Made by a program: the position numbers and the translations under genes. Below are positions 25,555-38,637 of a DNA stretch of 64,000 nucleotides, piece after piece. How positions within the stretch are numbered: the first letter of the stretch is position 1; every line of letters begins with the position of its first letter. The DNA is from Agelaius tricolor (lineage: Eukaryota; Chordata; Aves; Passeriformes; Icteridae). The stretch spans positions 71,093,381-71,157,380 of the forward strand of contig JALJCS010000001.1 in NCBI GenBank assembly GCA_023055355.1, given 5' to 3'. The notes beneath the pieces are model-generated. The model ran no database searches and had not been told where the DNA came from. It saw nothing but the letters and a program-made list of their open reading frames with translations.

Positions 25555-26266
25555 TAAGCGCCGGTGGGAGCCGTGGGGGCACGGCGGGGCTGGGAGCCTC
25601 GGCAGAGCTCCTGGGAAGTTGTGGGCTTCGTGCCGTGAGAGGGGTGTCCCCAGGGCAAGGCTGCCCCGGGGGCGGGAGGTTTCGCCTCCGCTCCGGGATC
25701 CTCGGTTCCCTGCCGTGACAGGCTTTCCCCGCGGTTATCCGCTGTCATTCGGAAGTTGCTTCCTTGTGTCGCCACGTGCGGCGCTTCCCCCGTGCGGTGC
25801 GGGGGAAAAAAAAAGAAAACTCCCTTGGAAAGTAAGTGCGGCTGCCTCGCTAACAGTGTTGTGTTCTGTTATAATTAAGAACTATATTGCAAGGAAAGCA
25901 AGGGAAAAAGCAGAGAGACTACTCACTTTAAAAGCTCGGAATAACCCTTCTCGGAATTGTGTATTTTGTTACCAAGTGTTCTGGAATATCCAGGTGGAGC
26001 TGCAAGTTTTTGTGGGTTGAGTATTTTAGGGTTGCTAAGCAGTGTATCAACTCTTTCATTCTTAAGGCATACTAATGGAAGTCTTGCATTCCTGCCACAA
26101 GCAGAAATTTGGATTGTTGAGCAGGTTTTCTTTGACTGTAAAACAAGAACTGATTGGCAATGAGTTTTTTATACAATAAAACTTCAGATGCTTACCAAAA
26201 CGAAGGAAAAAATAAAAGTGCAATTTTCTGAAAAAATAGAAGTGGATGAATAAAAGGGCAATTTTT

Positions 26267-26345
26267 CACTTTTGGTTGTGGATTTGAGTGTTTGGTTGTG
26301 ATTTTTGTTTGGTTATGGAGTTTTTGGTGTTTTTTGTTTGGTTGA
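26267..26345 (+). repeat. TG-rich low-complexity tract
   Basis: Repeated TTTGGTTGTG and GTTTTTGG-like units with almost no C on the plus strand. Simple sequence inside PDSS2 intron 1. Confidence 0.7.
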
Positions 26346-28768
26346 TCTGTGTTTGCTATAACTGCAGCTATAGCAACATTAATTGAATCCAAGTTTAGTA
26401 TGCACAGTATTTTTTAACAGGTGTAAGACAAAAATGAGCATTTGTTGGAAATTGTAGCTCTTTAGTGGTCCTTGGCAAATCCACAGTGTTGTAACGATAC
26501 AAAAACAAGATTTGTTTTCAAGCTCTCTGTCTCTAAATCTGGTTGTCTTGAGTGAACAAAATGAGTACAGGGGACAAACAGCTTTTTTAGAGAAACATTA
26601 TTTTGAGGAAGGGGGATTTAGACATTGGCATTGAGTAGACTTTTCTGCAAGAAAGAAATGAAATTGTTAATAAAAATGGAAAATACCTGACTTTAGAAAA
26701 TGGTGGTGGAGTGGATTTTGTTGAACTTTTTATAACTGGAGGTTGTGATAAATGGGAGGGATGAGAAGAAAATGCTCTTCTGTCATTGTAAGGTCAGTTG
26801 ATGGAATGGAGGGAATAGAAGGAGTGAAGCACAATGTGTTTGGGCTCTTAAGTTTGCACTGCAGTCACAGAAGTGTCACAGAGACCTGCAGTGCTAAAGT
26901 GGAACTTTAGAGTGCCTGTTCAATGTGTGGTAGAGTTGCTGGTTTGTTTGGGAATTTTAAATGCAGAATTTTGGGGCATGGTTGGAAATTTTGTGGTGGA
27001 GCTGTGATGTTGTAAGGGTTTGTTGGGGTTTTTTTATTATTTTAAGTCGGCTGCTTCAGGGTTAATTCTGTAAGCCTGTGGCTTGTGGAACAGCAGTAGG
27101 GATATACTCATGCCCAGGCTCAGCAGGATTAAAGACATTCATTTTAAAAATTCATATATGTTTCAGAGTACACTACTAAACTGATGTGTTGTGCTGGAAA
27201 GAAGAAGTATTTACTCACATAAAACTGAAACCCTGAGCCTTTACTTTGGACCTTCTTACTTGGTTTCACCGGTATTTCCAAGGGCTTTGTTGCAGATGGA
27301 TTTCAAAATGGCCTCGACCTTTGTGTTGTAAGAAGAGTTAATATCCTGCTGACAAGTTTTAGTACACCCACAGTAATGCACAAATTGTACCTTGCACACC
27401 TTGTTTTATGGTGTGATGTTGCAATAAGGTGAAATTTGACCATATGCTTCCTCAATGATCTTGATAATTCATTTCTGAGATTTAAGTGTTGTATGTTTCA
27501 ATGTAAATGTGAGTGATTTTAGTTTTGAATCAGAGATCTATGCTCTGACTTATCACAGCAATTTAGGAAACAGGTAATGATTTTTCAATACTAAGATTTT
27601 TTTTAATACTTTTAAATCTGTCTCATTACTCATTCTTAAAAAGTAATAAAGGTTTCCTGTTGTGTGTTCAGACAACTGTTTTAAAGCAAGGATATCTAAA
27701 ATATTTTATTTGGTGATTTTTTAAAAAAATACTTAAGTGATTGATATGTTCTGGAACTCTAATCTTTGAGACTCTGAGTGAGTAAATGCTATATATATCT
27801 GAGAAGTACTCCAGCATTTAAGGAGACTTTTGTATTTGTGGAAACTACTGAAAAATATGTGCTGTAAAATTGATTAGTTGCATGTGCTGTTTCTCAAGTT
27901 TCTACTCATTTATTTTTGAGGTTATAAGTGGTGACAATCAAATTGATTGTTTGCTGTCAGGTCTAAACAATTTTCTTTAATCATCATTGACTGGTGGAAT
28001 TTTGTCATCAGTGGTTTTGTATCTACCCTCCCTTCCTGCCTAAAGGCTTTGCCAGCTTTTGAAGTCTTCCTGAGACCATTAAAGGTTTCTTAAAGCAGTG
28101 GGTTCCCTATCAATGCTTGTCTGCATGGAATAAGTTCTGAGCTGAGACAGCATAGGACATAAGTGCCACCACACAGAAAGCCTTTAGTGTAACCAGGGTG
28201 TTGATGGGTGTTTTTAACATTTTGCCAAGCTTTGGCTCGCTAGGCTGTTGCAATGCAATGCCTGTGCCGAGAGCCTTGAAGAAGGCGGCTGAAAGGTATC
28301 TGGGCATGTCAGACAGGACATGTGGAGAAGCAGCTGTTGGGCCAGTATATGTTTCCCTGATGATCCCATCCATTTCTTCCTCTTGTTTGGATGCAGCACT
28401 GGCAGCTCCTGGGTGTAAGTGCCTGCTGTGAATCAGGACTGCAGCAGGTGTTCTTCTGGGATGATGTGTGACCCTGATACCTCCCACCAAGCTTGTGTCT
28501 GGCCAGCAGCTTTTAATCTGAGAGCTATTGCTGACCCTCCTCTTGGAAGGGCAGAGACAGGCAACTGAGCCCTGCAGTGATGGGTTTGGGAGTTCTGTAA
28601 TCCATCTGGTAAAGTTGAGCTTATATTTTAATAATTTTTGGTTTATTTCTAAGATTTTGGTTTCTTAAAAGTCAGCCACGTGAGCAGCCCCTGTACTAGC
28701 TTTGCCAGACTTGTTAGAAGGAGGGCAAAATGTGAGGAAAAGGTTACATTTTGTTTCAGAAAGGCTAA

Positions 28769-28930
28769 TGTCTAGTGGTTAATGGATCATTGGAAGCTGG
28801 GGTATCTGGATGAGATTCACAGCTGTGCTTTTGGCTCTCTGACTAGAGCAAGTCACTTAATTTTTCATACTTGCATTTACTTATCTGTGAAATGAATAAT
28901 GTAGCATCTGTTTACTGGAGATGTTGCACT
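28769..28930 (+). mobile_element. MIR-like ancient SINE
   Basis: 'ctagtggttaatgg', then 'gagattcacagctgtgcttt', 'gactagagcaagtcacttaa' and 'acttatctgtgaaatgaata' follow the MIR order: left-end box GTGGTTA, core TCCCAGCTCTGCC, GACCTTGGGCAAGTCACTTAA, and the CATCTGTAAAATGGGGATAAT tail. The copy looks nearly complete and is old. Confidence 0.65.
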
Positions 28931-31328
28931 TCATTCCCTGCAGCCTGTATCGATCACTGTGATCTTTTAGTGGAAAATGGTGTATAAGCAATATTAACAA
29001 AGAATATTTTAAAGACATGCTATCATTAAAAAAAGTATTTGCCTCTAATGGATACTCTGGAAACAAAATTGCAATCTGACTACTACTGGATCTTTCTGTT
29101 TGTAGTGCTGTGAGTCACTGTATGGTTTTTCAGAGCTTTAAGATTGGTTATAATGAAGTGTCTTCAGCAGCTACTCAAAACTAGCGTTTCTTGGTATTTT
29201 TCCTCTTCAGGCTTTGCTGGACTAAAGCAAAACTTTTTCAGTGCATGATTGTATGACCTCCTTTTCACTTGAGAAGCAAACAAATCTCTTGTCTTCACTC
29301 TTTCCTGTCTTCTTTCTAGGCTAGCATGCATCCTTTTTCGTATAGGAAAGAGTCTGTAATTGGCACAGTGATCTATTTTTCTCAAATACATAGTGTGAAT
29401 AACATTTTCTTGATTACTTAATCTCCCTTGAGAAGGGTATAGCTTGCTGCAGATTGTAAACAGTAAACGTTATGGCCAATGCATCACTTTTATAATATCA
29501 CTAAATGAAATGGAACACTTCATACACGTAAAATTATTATGGGATACCATTTAGCTCCAGCCATTCTCTCATTAGCCTGCGGGAGGAATGATTATATTTT
29601 AGTTCTGTCAGAATTGTTTGTTGGTGATAAATGCTTAAGTAGACATGGTTACAGTTTTCCTGTATTATTACAGAAATAAAAAGACTGGCTAGACCAGGTT
29701 TTGTTCTGCTGCAGCCTGCTCAGAATAGATATCTAGACATTTTAAGGCCCAATAATGTGATCCAGAGCACTTTCAAGATGACATGCTTTTTGTTTATGAT
29801 GTCTGATAACATTGGCTTCTTGATATTTCTGTTTCTTTATCAGCTTGAGATAGCTTAGTTCCGTAACACATCTTGTAACTCCAGGTGTGGCATGCATCTG
29901 CCTTCCTATGCAGGTGACCAATTTCAGCATAGATGTAGGTATTTGTTTCAGCCTGTTGTTGATGACATTGTTATTGCCAATTCATATTTTGCCTTAACAG
30001 AATGGTGACCTTAAAATTGTCCTCTTTTATAATTGCTGTGAGTGACTATGAGTAGCTTTTTAGCAACTTGTTTCTAATGTTAATTAATTTTTATTTTCTG
30101 AGCCAGAAAAATGATAGCATCTATTTACTTGACAGTGGCTAATGAGGTACCTTTCTCTGAAAACAGCAGGCAGCTGGACACTCAAAGTGATAAGCAGAAG
30201 GTCTGGCCAAAGTTGAGCTTCTACTACAGTCTTTTAAGTTTTACCGAGTTATTTAATCTGTTACAGGCGTGGGTCATAAAGTCCTTCTCCTGCAGTTGCT
30301 AGATTAGAAGTTAAAACACATTGGCTTTCACTAAATTTTATTCTACTTTCAGCCTGCTATAACACTTTGTAAAAGATATTTTTGCAGTAGAGAGATGTGA
30401 TTTTTGGTCAGAATGCCTGTGAAGTTAGCTATGATGTGGCAGCAGTGTCATTTCCTGTGCTCACTGCAGAAATGTGTTTGACTTCCTGGAAACACTGACC
30501 ACTGCAGCTGGCATTCAGGACACTTCTGCAGAAAGTATAAGTGGTGATGTTAGAAATGCAGAAATACTTTTCCTGCTTGATATGTTTGATACTATTTGCA
30601 AAATATACTGGTTATAGGAAGTCTGGCTTTGTCCAGGAAGACTATTTCCCTAAGCCTTTTGTACAGCTTATAGAAACAGAGGTTTTTCAGGAGAGCTCTG
30701 GTTGATTGGAGCACCAGAGTTAACTTCTTGGTTTGACTCATCCCATCAAGAAATGTTTGTCTTTCAAGGAATCCTGGCCCCTCTTATTTAAGTTAGGTTT
30801 TGTGAGTATCTCCCAGTCAGCTGTGATAGAATTGAAAAACCTCCATCATATTACATAACTTTGAAATGTTGGTACTCCCTAGGGTTTTCTGTTACCATAC
30901 TCACCAGAAAGTAAACCTTTCTTAGACACCAAAACCAGTTTGTGTATTTTGGCTGAATGAACTCACAAAGAGCTAATGTGGTAAAGTTAACTTGATAACT
31001 TTGGAAGGTAAAAAGACATGAAAGAAATGAAACCATTGCATGTTCAAATATAGATTGAAATTTTCCTTCTGATTATTTCCACATTTTTCCTTGTACCTGT
31101 GGCCTTCACTATGGTTCTTAGTCAGCCACCGCTTAATATTGTCTTGTACAGTTAAAAAGAAGAGAATCCATTTTTGTAGGTCCCACTCTTCCTTTATGCT
31201 CTGATCAGGTAGAATGGATATGTGCTGTTTGTTCTCTCTTCCCAATGTTGTGTTTCATTTCTCATCCTGTGTTACTTTCACTAGTGTATGTTTTTTAATA
31301 GTTTTTTCCACCAACAATAAATATTACA

Positions 31329-31369
31329 CTCATATACTTAAATGCTTTTTTAGAATTTAAGTATATGAG
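31329..31369. repeat. Perfect 15-bp inverted repeat with 11-nt loop
   Basis: CTCATATACTTAAAT at 31329-31343 is the exact reverse complement of ATTTAAGTATATGAG at 31355-31369; the loop is GCTTTTTTAGA. Transcribed from either strand, it would fold into a clean AT-rich hairpin. The stem is too short for a typical microRNA precursor. Confidence 0.9.
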
Positions 31370-33762
31370 ATCCATCAGATATTGCTGCTCTTTTGAAGAG
31401 GTGACAGTAGATGAAAGCTGCATCAATATTTGTACATTTGGGCTTCAAGTTCACAGTTCATGTTCAAGGGATCTTAGCTTCCTTTTTTTTCTTTTTTTTT
31501 TTTTCTTTTAAATATTACACTTTGTTTGGTTTGACAGTGATAATCTCAGTCTGGAAGATAAAACATATTGGCCAGTCATGTGTGCCTGCCTGCCTGTCTG
31601 TCTATCTATATCCACACACAAATACTGCATTAGTAAATGCTAGCTCAAGAAGTCAAGGTCGCCATTGTGAGGATCATGGGTTTTCAGCTGTAGTGGTGCT
31701 GGGTTCTTGTCTTCTCATTCATTCACACTATTTGTGTAGAAAAAATTATGTAAAGGATGTTTAATTGTACGTTACAGCACTTAGTTTTGATGAATATTTT
31801 GCCACCATAAGCAAAGTAGGATTGAGTAGGAAATCTGCAGCATGAAGGTGCAAAAGCGAGACTGCTAATTAAATTCTTGTGCACTTGAATAATTGTGGTT
31901 TTTTTGCAGTGATTCTCATTTAAATATCTATGTTGAATCCAGGTTTTTGTGCTTATGAAGAACGTATTATTTCAGCATGTAGGGTGATCTTTGTAAACAA
32001 AGTGTACTCAAAGTAGATGGTGATTCTGTTTGGGATTTTCTGATGGAATTATTTACAGTGAAAACTAATGTGCTTTTGTGATATTGATAATTTCTGGTAT
32101 TTTGCATAGGGAGTCTGAAGGTTTCAGTAGAACTTCCAGTACTACTTGGTCGGCTTAAATGAAAGACTGTGGGAGTTTTTAAGCTTGTGTTCTTAAGCAT
32201 GTGACAGAGAAGCTGAATGTATAATGCCCAGATCCAAATGCCAATCAGCCTTGAAAGGATGTAGTATGGCACACCTAGAGAACACTTTGAAGGCTACTGC
32301 GTGCCCAAAGGGAAGAAATGAAGGTAGTTCTTAAAGTTCACATCTGTTCTTTCCTGCTTTCAAATACAATTGATTTATAATGCATGTGAATATTGAATAC
32401 CAAGTTTAATGGACTAGTGAATGACTGTTAGGTCAATGTTTGCTCAGCGCAGGAAAAGAGTACTGAATAAGTGGAAAGAGTTTCAAAATAATTCCCTCTG
32501 TAACACTGAAGAGAGTTGCCAAATATGCCTTTCTATAAAATGAAAATGAGAACCAATGTCAAAGAATAATCAAAATTAATATTTGGGTTACTGGAAGTGG
32601 TTTTCACTCAGTGAATCTTCTATTTGGCAATGTTAACTTAACCTCTTTACCTTACAGGAGTAACGGAAAAAGTACTTTACCCAGGGCTTTCTCTCTCTCT
32701 GAGGTCGGTGTTTTGTAGCTTACAAGTAGTGTTCTTCCCTGCTGTGCTGCCTCTTCTGTTGCTGCAGCCTCCTGGTTGACTTCTCTCCTTGCTGTGGAGG
32801 TCCTGGCAGTGGCAGGAGGTGTCATTAACCATGAGGATTTTCAGAGCTCCTCCAGAAAACATGGGTAACACTGTATCCTCTGCAGCACTTTGTAAATCTG
32901 TTGAGGAAAATACAAGTTCAGGGAGGACAAATGTGAGCTCGGGAGTTAGATGTTTCCATACTTACACTATTGCTTTGTCCTAGGGGTTGCAGACCACTGT
33001 CTTAAATTATTAATATCTTTCCTTTACCCCACATCTGAATGTCTTAGTTTCCCTCAGGGTAGGCAGACTGTCTGCAGTGCTTGCCCTAAAGGAACTCCTG
33101 CTAGAGACAAACCTAACTGACTATAAAGGAACACTGTGAATTTAAAAATTGGATCTATAACAAAAAATAAGTTTAAAATCTGTAGCAGCTGCTTTGCTGT
33201 CCTTGAATTGTCCCTGCCAATTGTCAGACATTGACAATCACTTTAGCTTGATTTTTTTTTTTTTCTCTGTTGCTGAATGAAAGAATTACATTTAAGGAAA
33301 GAAAGACGGATCATATAGGAAAACTGTTGAGACTCATTATACATGTGAGCTTTTATCAAACACATGCTGTGAACTACCTGGATTTTACTTATAATGATAG
33401 ATAAGGCTTAGAAATTTGCCTCGATACTTAATTTAACTGAGAAACTCTAGGACCTTTTCAGCTGCTGGTGGTTCTTCAGCTGAGCCATAGTCATCTTTCC
33501 TTCAATCCTCAGCTATTCTTAAAGAAACATCAGGAGCTCCAGCTTTTGCATTCATCTTTCTCATTTCTTTTCCATGTAAATGACAGGTGATGGTTGTTAT
33601 CATTTCCTTTCTCGTTCCCCCAGTTCCTTTCTTCAAAATAGCACTAGTTGGTTCTATTCTATGGCAGCTCTTCCATTTTGGGGAAAGAACAAAGAAAGTA
33701 CTGAAAGTAATCTCCTGTTTCTTAATAAAATGAAAGCTTATACTTTGTTACATCTAGTTTTG

Positions 33763-33778
33763 TTTTTTTTTTTTTTTT
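33763..33778 (+). repeat. T16 homopolymer
   Basis: Sixteen T residues followed by GTTCCCC. Simple sequence in PDSS2 intron 1. Confidence 0.9.
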
Positions 33779-33839
33779 GTTCCCCTCCTTTTTCCCAGCT
33801 AGGGAAGGAAGTCCTACACCATGACACCACTGATTCAGG

Positions 33840-33876
33840 TTTATTTTTCTAGTTTATTTTTCTAGTTTATTTTCTA
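33840..33876 (+). repeat. 13-bp tandem repeat
   Basis: The unit TTTATTTTTCTAG occurs twice perfectly and a third time as TTTATTTTCTAAA. A small local duplication. Confidence 0.9.
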
Positions 33877-36800
33877 AAAATATGAACAGGCAAACCCTTT
33901 AGCATTCATCTCCAACTTCTTTCAAAAAGTACTGCCTTTAGAAGTAGATTTCTTTGAGATCAAGTGTAAATTATTTTTGATTATTTGTTGGTTAAATGAT
34001 CCTATAAGTGTGAACTGATTGACTTGATAGCTGCCACTAAACATGTACAATTAATTAGATTTATAGAATCTGTACTCTTTAAAGAAAAATATAATTCTCC
34101 CTAACATCTTCCATTATTTCTTTTCTAGATCTTCACACTCATGGTGCAGATGTGAATATGACAGCTATCTTTTTCATTAACTGCCTGTTCAGCACTCTCC
34201 ATGAAATAATCAAAGGGTCAATACATCTATGTGTTGTCATTGCTTCTGGAAATAGATGACCTATTGCACTTAAAAAAAAAAAAAAAGTATAGAAAGAAAG
34301 ATTCTGTGTTTCAGTCATAAAGTAGGACTGGGTTTGTAGCAGGCTGTGCTTGTGTAGACCCATCCTGCAAATGCATAGTCCAGATTAAGGCAATTTGAGG
34401 GTAAATGGTCTGTGCCAACACTCTTTGTGGCTGCTTGTCATATGAATGATTAGGCAGTAGTAGAAGCACCCTAATCTGATTGGGTAAGACTGCTTTTAAT
34501 CAGACTTAACAGAAAGTTCAACTTGTTAGGAGCTAAATGAAAATTGTGAGGCCAAAGACACAAGCAAAGCCACAAGTGGAAAAATCGCCTCTTTTGCACA
34601 CTTAAAAAATGACTGTGCTAGCATATGCTTGTTAGTGGGTGGGGTTTTTTTCCCTAAAGATCCATTGTTATCCTGTTAAATTTGTGTTGAACTTTGAGAT
34701 TGAATATGACAGAGCCACTGTGTTTTTCTATTATGGAAATGCATATATTTTCATAAGCTAGAAACTAAAGGTTCTTTTGATATATCAGTGCATCTTATGT
34801 TCATGCCTGTTATAAAAGGGTAAAGTTTTTACCCCAGTGACCTTCCAGTCTCTGATTCCCAAATGCTTTCTATTTAATGTGGTTTGTGAAGATTAAGGTA
34901 TACTGTGTGCATATTTTAAAAGGATTTTGGTGATTTTAATGCTACATTATGAAGTTCCTATTTGGTTTTCTTTTAGAAGTTGGCTTCTGAATGTGATCTG
35001 TCTGGTATGACTATATTTCAGTAATTAAAAATTAATGTACAGGAAAAACAAAGTCTTTCCCAAACCTCTTGGTTGCCTCATGGAAGTGATGCTGGAGCAT
35101 TAATGGGCAAATTCATCATATGTTCTTCATCCCCAGTTGTTAAAACCAGAAATACCAGAGAGGATTTGTATTCCATGTTTTATTGTCCACTGGAAGAATG
35201 TCACTTTCTGATTATTTGTAAGTTTAGATAGTATGGGAGTCATTGACAGGCTCTGCAAAAAGTCAGATGTCATCTCTCAGTAGGAGTAATAATGTGAAAA
35301 GACCATTTTCAGAAATAAGGCTCAGAAAAATAGAGAAAGTTGGAAGCATGGAGACCTTTAGAGTAATTGTGGGGAGAAGTCCTCCTTCCAGTCCTCCTTG
35401 CTTTATTCAAGGAATGGAAGGCATTAAAGGAGTTTCTACTATTAGAATTTATAGTATGTTTTATGTGTCTTTTGTCCATGATATAACTTCATAAAACTGA
35501 AACAAGTGGTCTTGCCAGTTGGAAAGTAGGAAATGAATCCATGTAATGACTATAACGTGTCGTAGCAACCAAGTTTAAAATAGTCAGATTCCAAAATAAT
35601 GTTATAAGAATTACATCAGAGGAAAAAAAAGTACTGTGTGTTATGTTATAGCAACAGAAACATGGCCTTATTTGTTTGTTTGTGAATCACTTGGGATCAC
35701 ATTTCTGTCTGTGGGTTTTTGTGGGGGAATAGGGTTGGAGTTTATGTCCTAACACACAGTTTTGTTTGAGGGGATGTGTGAGGTTATACTTTTTTTTTTT
35801 TTGTCATCCTCATTTCTGTGACAGTTTGAGAGGGCTGAAGTTTATTTGAAAATAAATTCAAACCAGGAAAAATTAAGCACCAACTGAAAATTCACCTTCT
35901 TCATTGCTTTTCTACTTCTAAGACTTTAAGGGTTCCCTTGAATCTCTCCAAGTCTTTTACCAGGCCTTGTCAGAGAATGATAAAATTTTCATGGCTGAAA
36001 ATCATGAGTGAAACTTCAAGAGATTGTGGCGTTTTTTTCTAATTAATGCAAACATAGCACTGCTGGTGGATGCCATGTTGCAGCACAATGTTCAGATGCT
36101 TCCTAGAGCAACAGTGAGATTGACAGTGGGAGTATGTGCATCCCTTTTCCCTCCACTTCCATGCCATGTGCATGGTGACCCAAACCTGGAGGAGCTGCTC
36201 CTTGGGGCTGAGCCAGGCTTGTTCTCTTAAGGGAGCCGCTCACAATCACAATGTACATCCATAACTGTGAATGCAGGTGGTCAGCAGCAGAGCTCTGTCT
36301 CAGACTCAAAGCAGGGACACAGAAATGGGATGGGCTGTTTTGTTCTGCCTGCACAGATGTTCTGCAGTTAGCTCCTTTGAATATGTTTTCATTTGAGGGC
36401 TTTGATTTCTAATTTCCACAGGTCTCATCCTCAATCCTCAGTGTTCTTTCCATCTTCCTAATAGTTAATTCAGAAAAAAACTTTTTCAGGTAGCTGCTAA
36501 GATGTAAACATGCATTGCAACTAGGAGTTGAGGGGTCTTCATGGCAATAATTGTTCCCTTCTCTTTCCTTCTGTTACAATTGCTAGGTGATTTACTTCCT
36601 AGAAATACCAAGTCTGGATTAATCTATTGTCCTTGGGTGGTACCAGAGCTTCAGATTACCTTGGTGTGCATGTAGGTATTAAATATTGAAAGATGTTTTC
36701 ATGTTCTCACGTGATGGAGCTCTGGGTAAACAAGTCTTATTGAGCAGTTTGGGAATCATGTACACACTGGTTTGCCTTAGGAAATCTGCCATTTAAGCCT

Positions 36801-37266
36801 TTGTCCTGATTTTCAATGGCTATAGTAAAAGGAGTGGTAGACAAGGAACCACGGCAGTGAGTGTTACTGAGAGGAAGAACCATTGTCCTGACATTGTGAA
36901 GGAAATCTGTTTAAGCTCATGAATAACTGAAAAGCTTACCAACTACTGTCACTAATCCTCATGAAACAATTTTCAATCTTCTTTTTTTTTTCCAAAGGCA
37001 TTCAAAAGCAAAAGTCCCTGATGTTGTATAGTGTCTTTGCTTTCAAGATTTGTTCCCCATGTGTTCAATCTGGAGACAAACAAATATAAGCCCTTCTTAT
37101 AAGCATTAGAGAAACAAGAAAATACATTGAAGAAGTTTGAGGACAAATTAGCACTTTAAATCTACATAGAATTAATGTTGCCATGCTATGGAGTGTAATG
37201 TAAATGTGAAACCTGTGAAAGCATTGCTAATATCTGGGAGAGTGTAGTTGTATGTTTTAAAAAACC

Positions 37267-37298
37267 CCAACCAACCAACCAACCAACCAACCAACCAA
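37267..37298 (+). repeat. (CCAA)8 microsatellite
   Basis: Eight perfect CCAA units flanked by A-rich sequence. Likely length-variable between individuals. Confidence 0.95.
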
Positions 37299-37379
37299 AA
37301 AAACCTCCACTTCAGGGGGTCATGTCGTGCAAGTTTTATCTCTTTTGTAATTTCAAATGTGTATGGTTAAAGACAGGAG

Positions 37380-37520
37380 ATAGTCAGACCTTATACATGT
37401 TTAGTCTTAGCTTTATTATGAGTAATTTGGAGATGTTTTTTACACTTCCATATCAAGAATGGAAACCCTTTTCCTCATTTGTATACTAAAGAAACATTTC
37501 AGAGCTAGTCTAGCTCTAGA
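37380..37520 (+). mobile_element. Possible MIR-like fossil
   Basis: 'ttatgagtaatttgga' followed 60-70 bp later by 'ccttttcctcatttgtatac' recalls the MIR core and its TTTCCTCATCTGTAAAA part. The remainder is too diverged to be sure. Confidence 0.25.
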
Positions 37521-37754
37521 AAGTGTTAAAGAAAGAGTGAACTAGATCTCTTTTAGCTTTAAATTTCCCTTTTATGATTTTTATGAATTCACAGAATATT
37601 GAATATTTATTTTTGCTACTGAGACACAAACGGCAGAAGCCTGCAGGCTTGTTATGGTGTGGGTAGCCTATTGTGTTTCCATACCTGATGTAATTTTATT
37701 TAAACATTGAATTTTGCATTAGATTACCTCAAAAACGTCATCATTTGTTGATGT

Positions 37755-37773
37755 GAAGAATTTTAAATTCTTC
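37755..37773. repeat. 19-bp palindrome
   Basis: GAAGAATTT and AAATTCTTC are perfect inverted copies around a single T. AT-rich, so it could be chance. Confidence 0.6.
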
Positions 37774-38600
37774 CCCCGTGAATGATGAATTATTCTTTCA
37801 CAAGAGATCTAAATTATTTTAATTAATTACTTTAGGCTTTAAATCTTTAAATTTTAAATTAAGTTACAGGTGAGTTAAGCTGTTCCCTGAGGAGCTTTTA
37901 CTATGTTAGCAGTGGAGAGGGATAATATTTGCTGCATAATTCTCTAATAGGCTGTTGTATCCTGCTCCATTGAACAAGTCTGCTGTTTTGCTTTTGATTT
38001 CTGGTTTGTGTCCAGCATTTCAGGGATCAGCTTGGACAGTTAGAAGATATCACCAGAAACATATTTTCCTGTCTGCTGTGGGAGAGAAAGATTAGGACCC
38101 ATTGAAATACATTGCTTTCTGAAGCTGTTGAGGACCACAGAAATTTAATGTAAAACCAAAGGAGGCACTGATAATTGGATATATGAAATTTTGTAGAAAA
38201 TGCACAAAATACAGAGCCAGGTTTATTGGTGTAAATTTCATATCCTGATCTCAGTATGAATTCCTTTTGCTTAAACTGTTTCTCATTATGTATATAACTA
38301 GATACAATTACAAGATGGTAACCTAATCGTTGGCTTGTGGGCTGTGAGGATTGAACCAATGCTCATTTTCCTCTTCTCGTGTATGGTTACTTGTTGAAGA
38401 TGTGATACATTTAGGTCATATTTGGCATGTGTTTAAACTGAGCCCGGGACTGATTTATGAAGAAGAGAGAGTAACAAACCTAAATTGTGTTTTCCCATGT
38501 GTGACTATTGTAGCCAAGCTGCAATTTATTTTCTGGTGTCTTAAGTTACAATAAAAGATACATTCACAAAATAAAGTAGGGTAAAGAGTTCAGCCTTAAA

Positions 38601-38637
38601 CTTTTTTTTTCTTTCGTTTCCTTTTTTTTTTTTTTTT
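38601..38637 (+). repeat. Long polypyrimidine tract
   Basis: Thirty-seven bases of T and C with one G, ending in T17 and followed by AAG. It looks like an oversized splice acceptor tract, but what follows is not open in a recognisable way, so I treat it as simple sequence. Confidence 0.75.

Noticed and set aside
28110..28490. 126-codon minus-strand frame as a gene or processed pseudogene
   Set aside because: It needs a TTG start, has no family I recognise, and its length is within chance.
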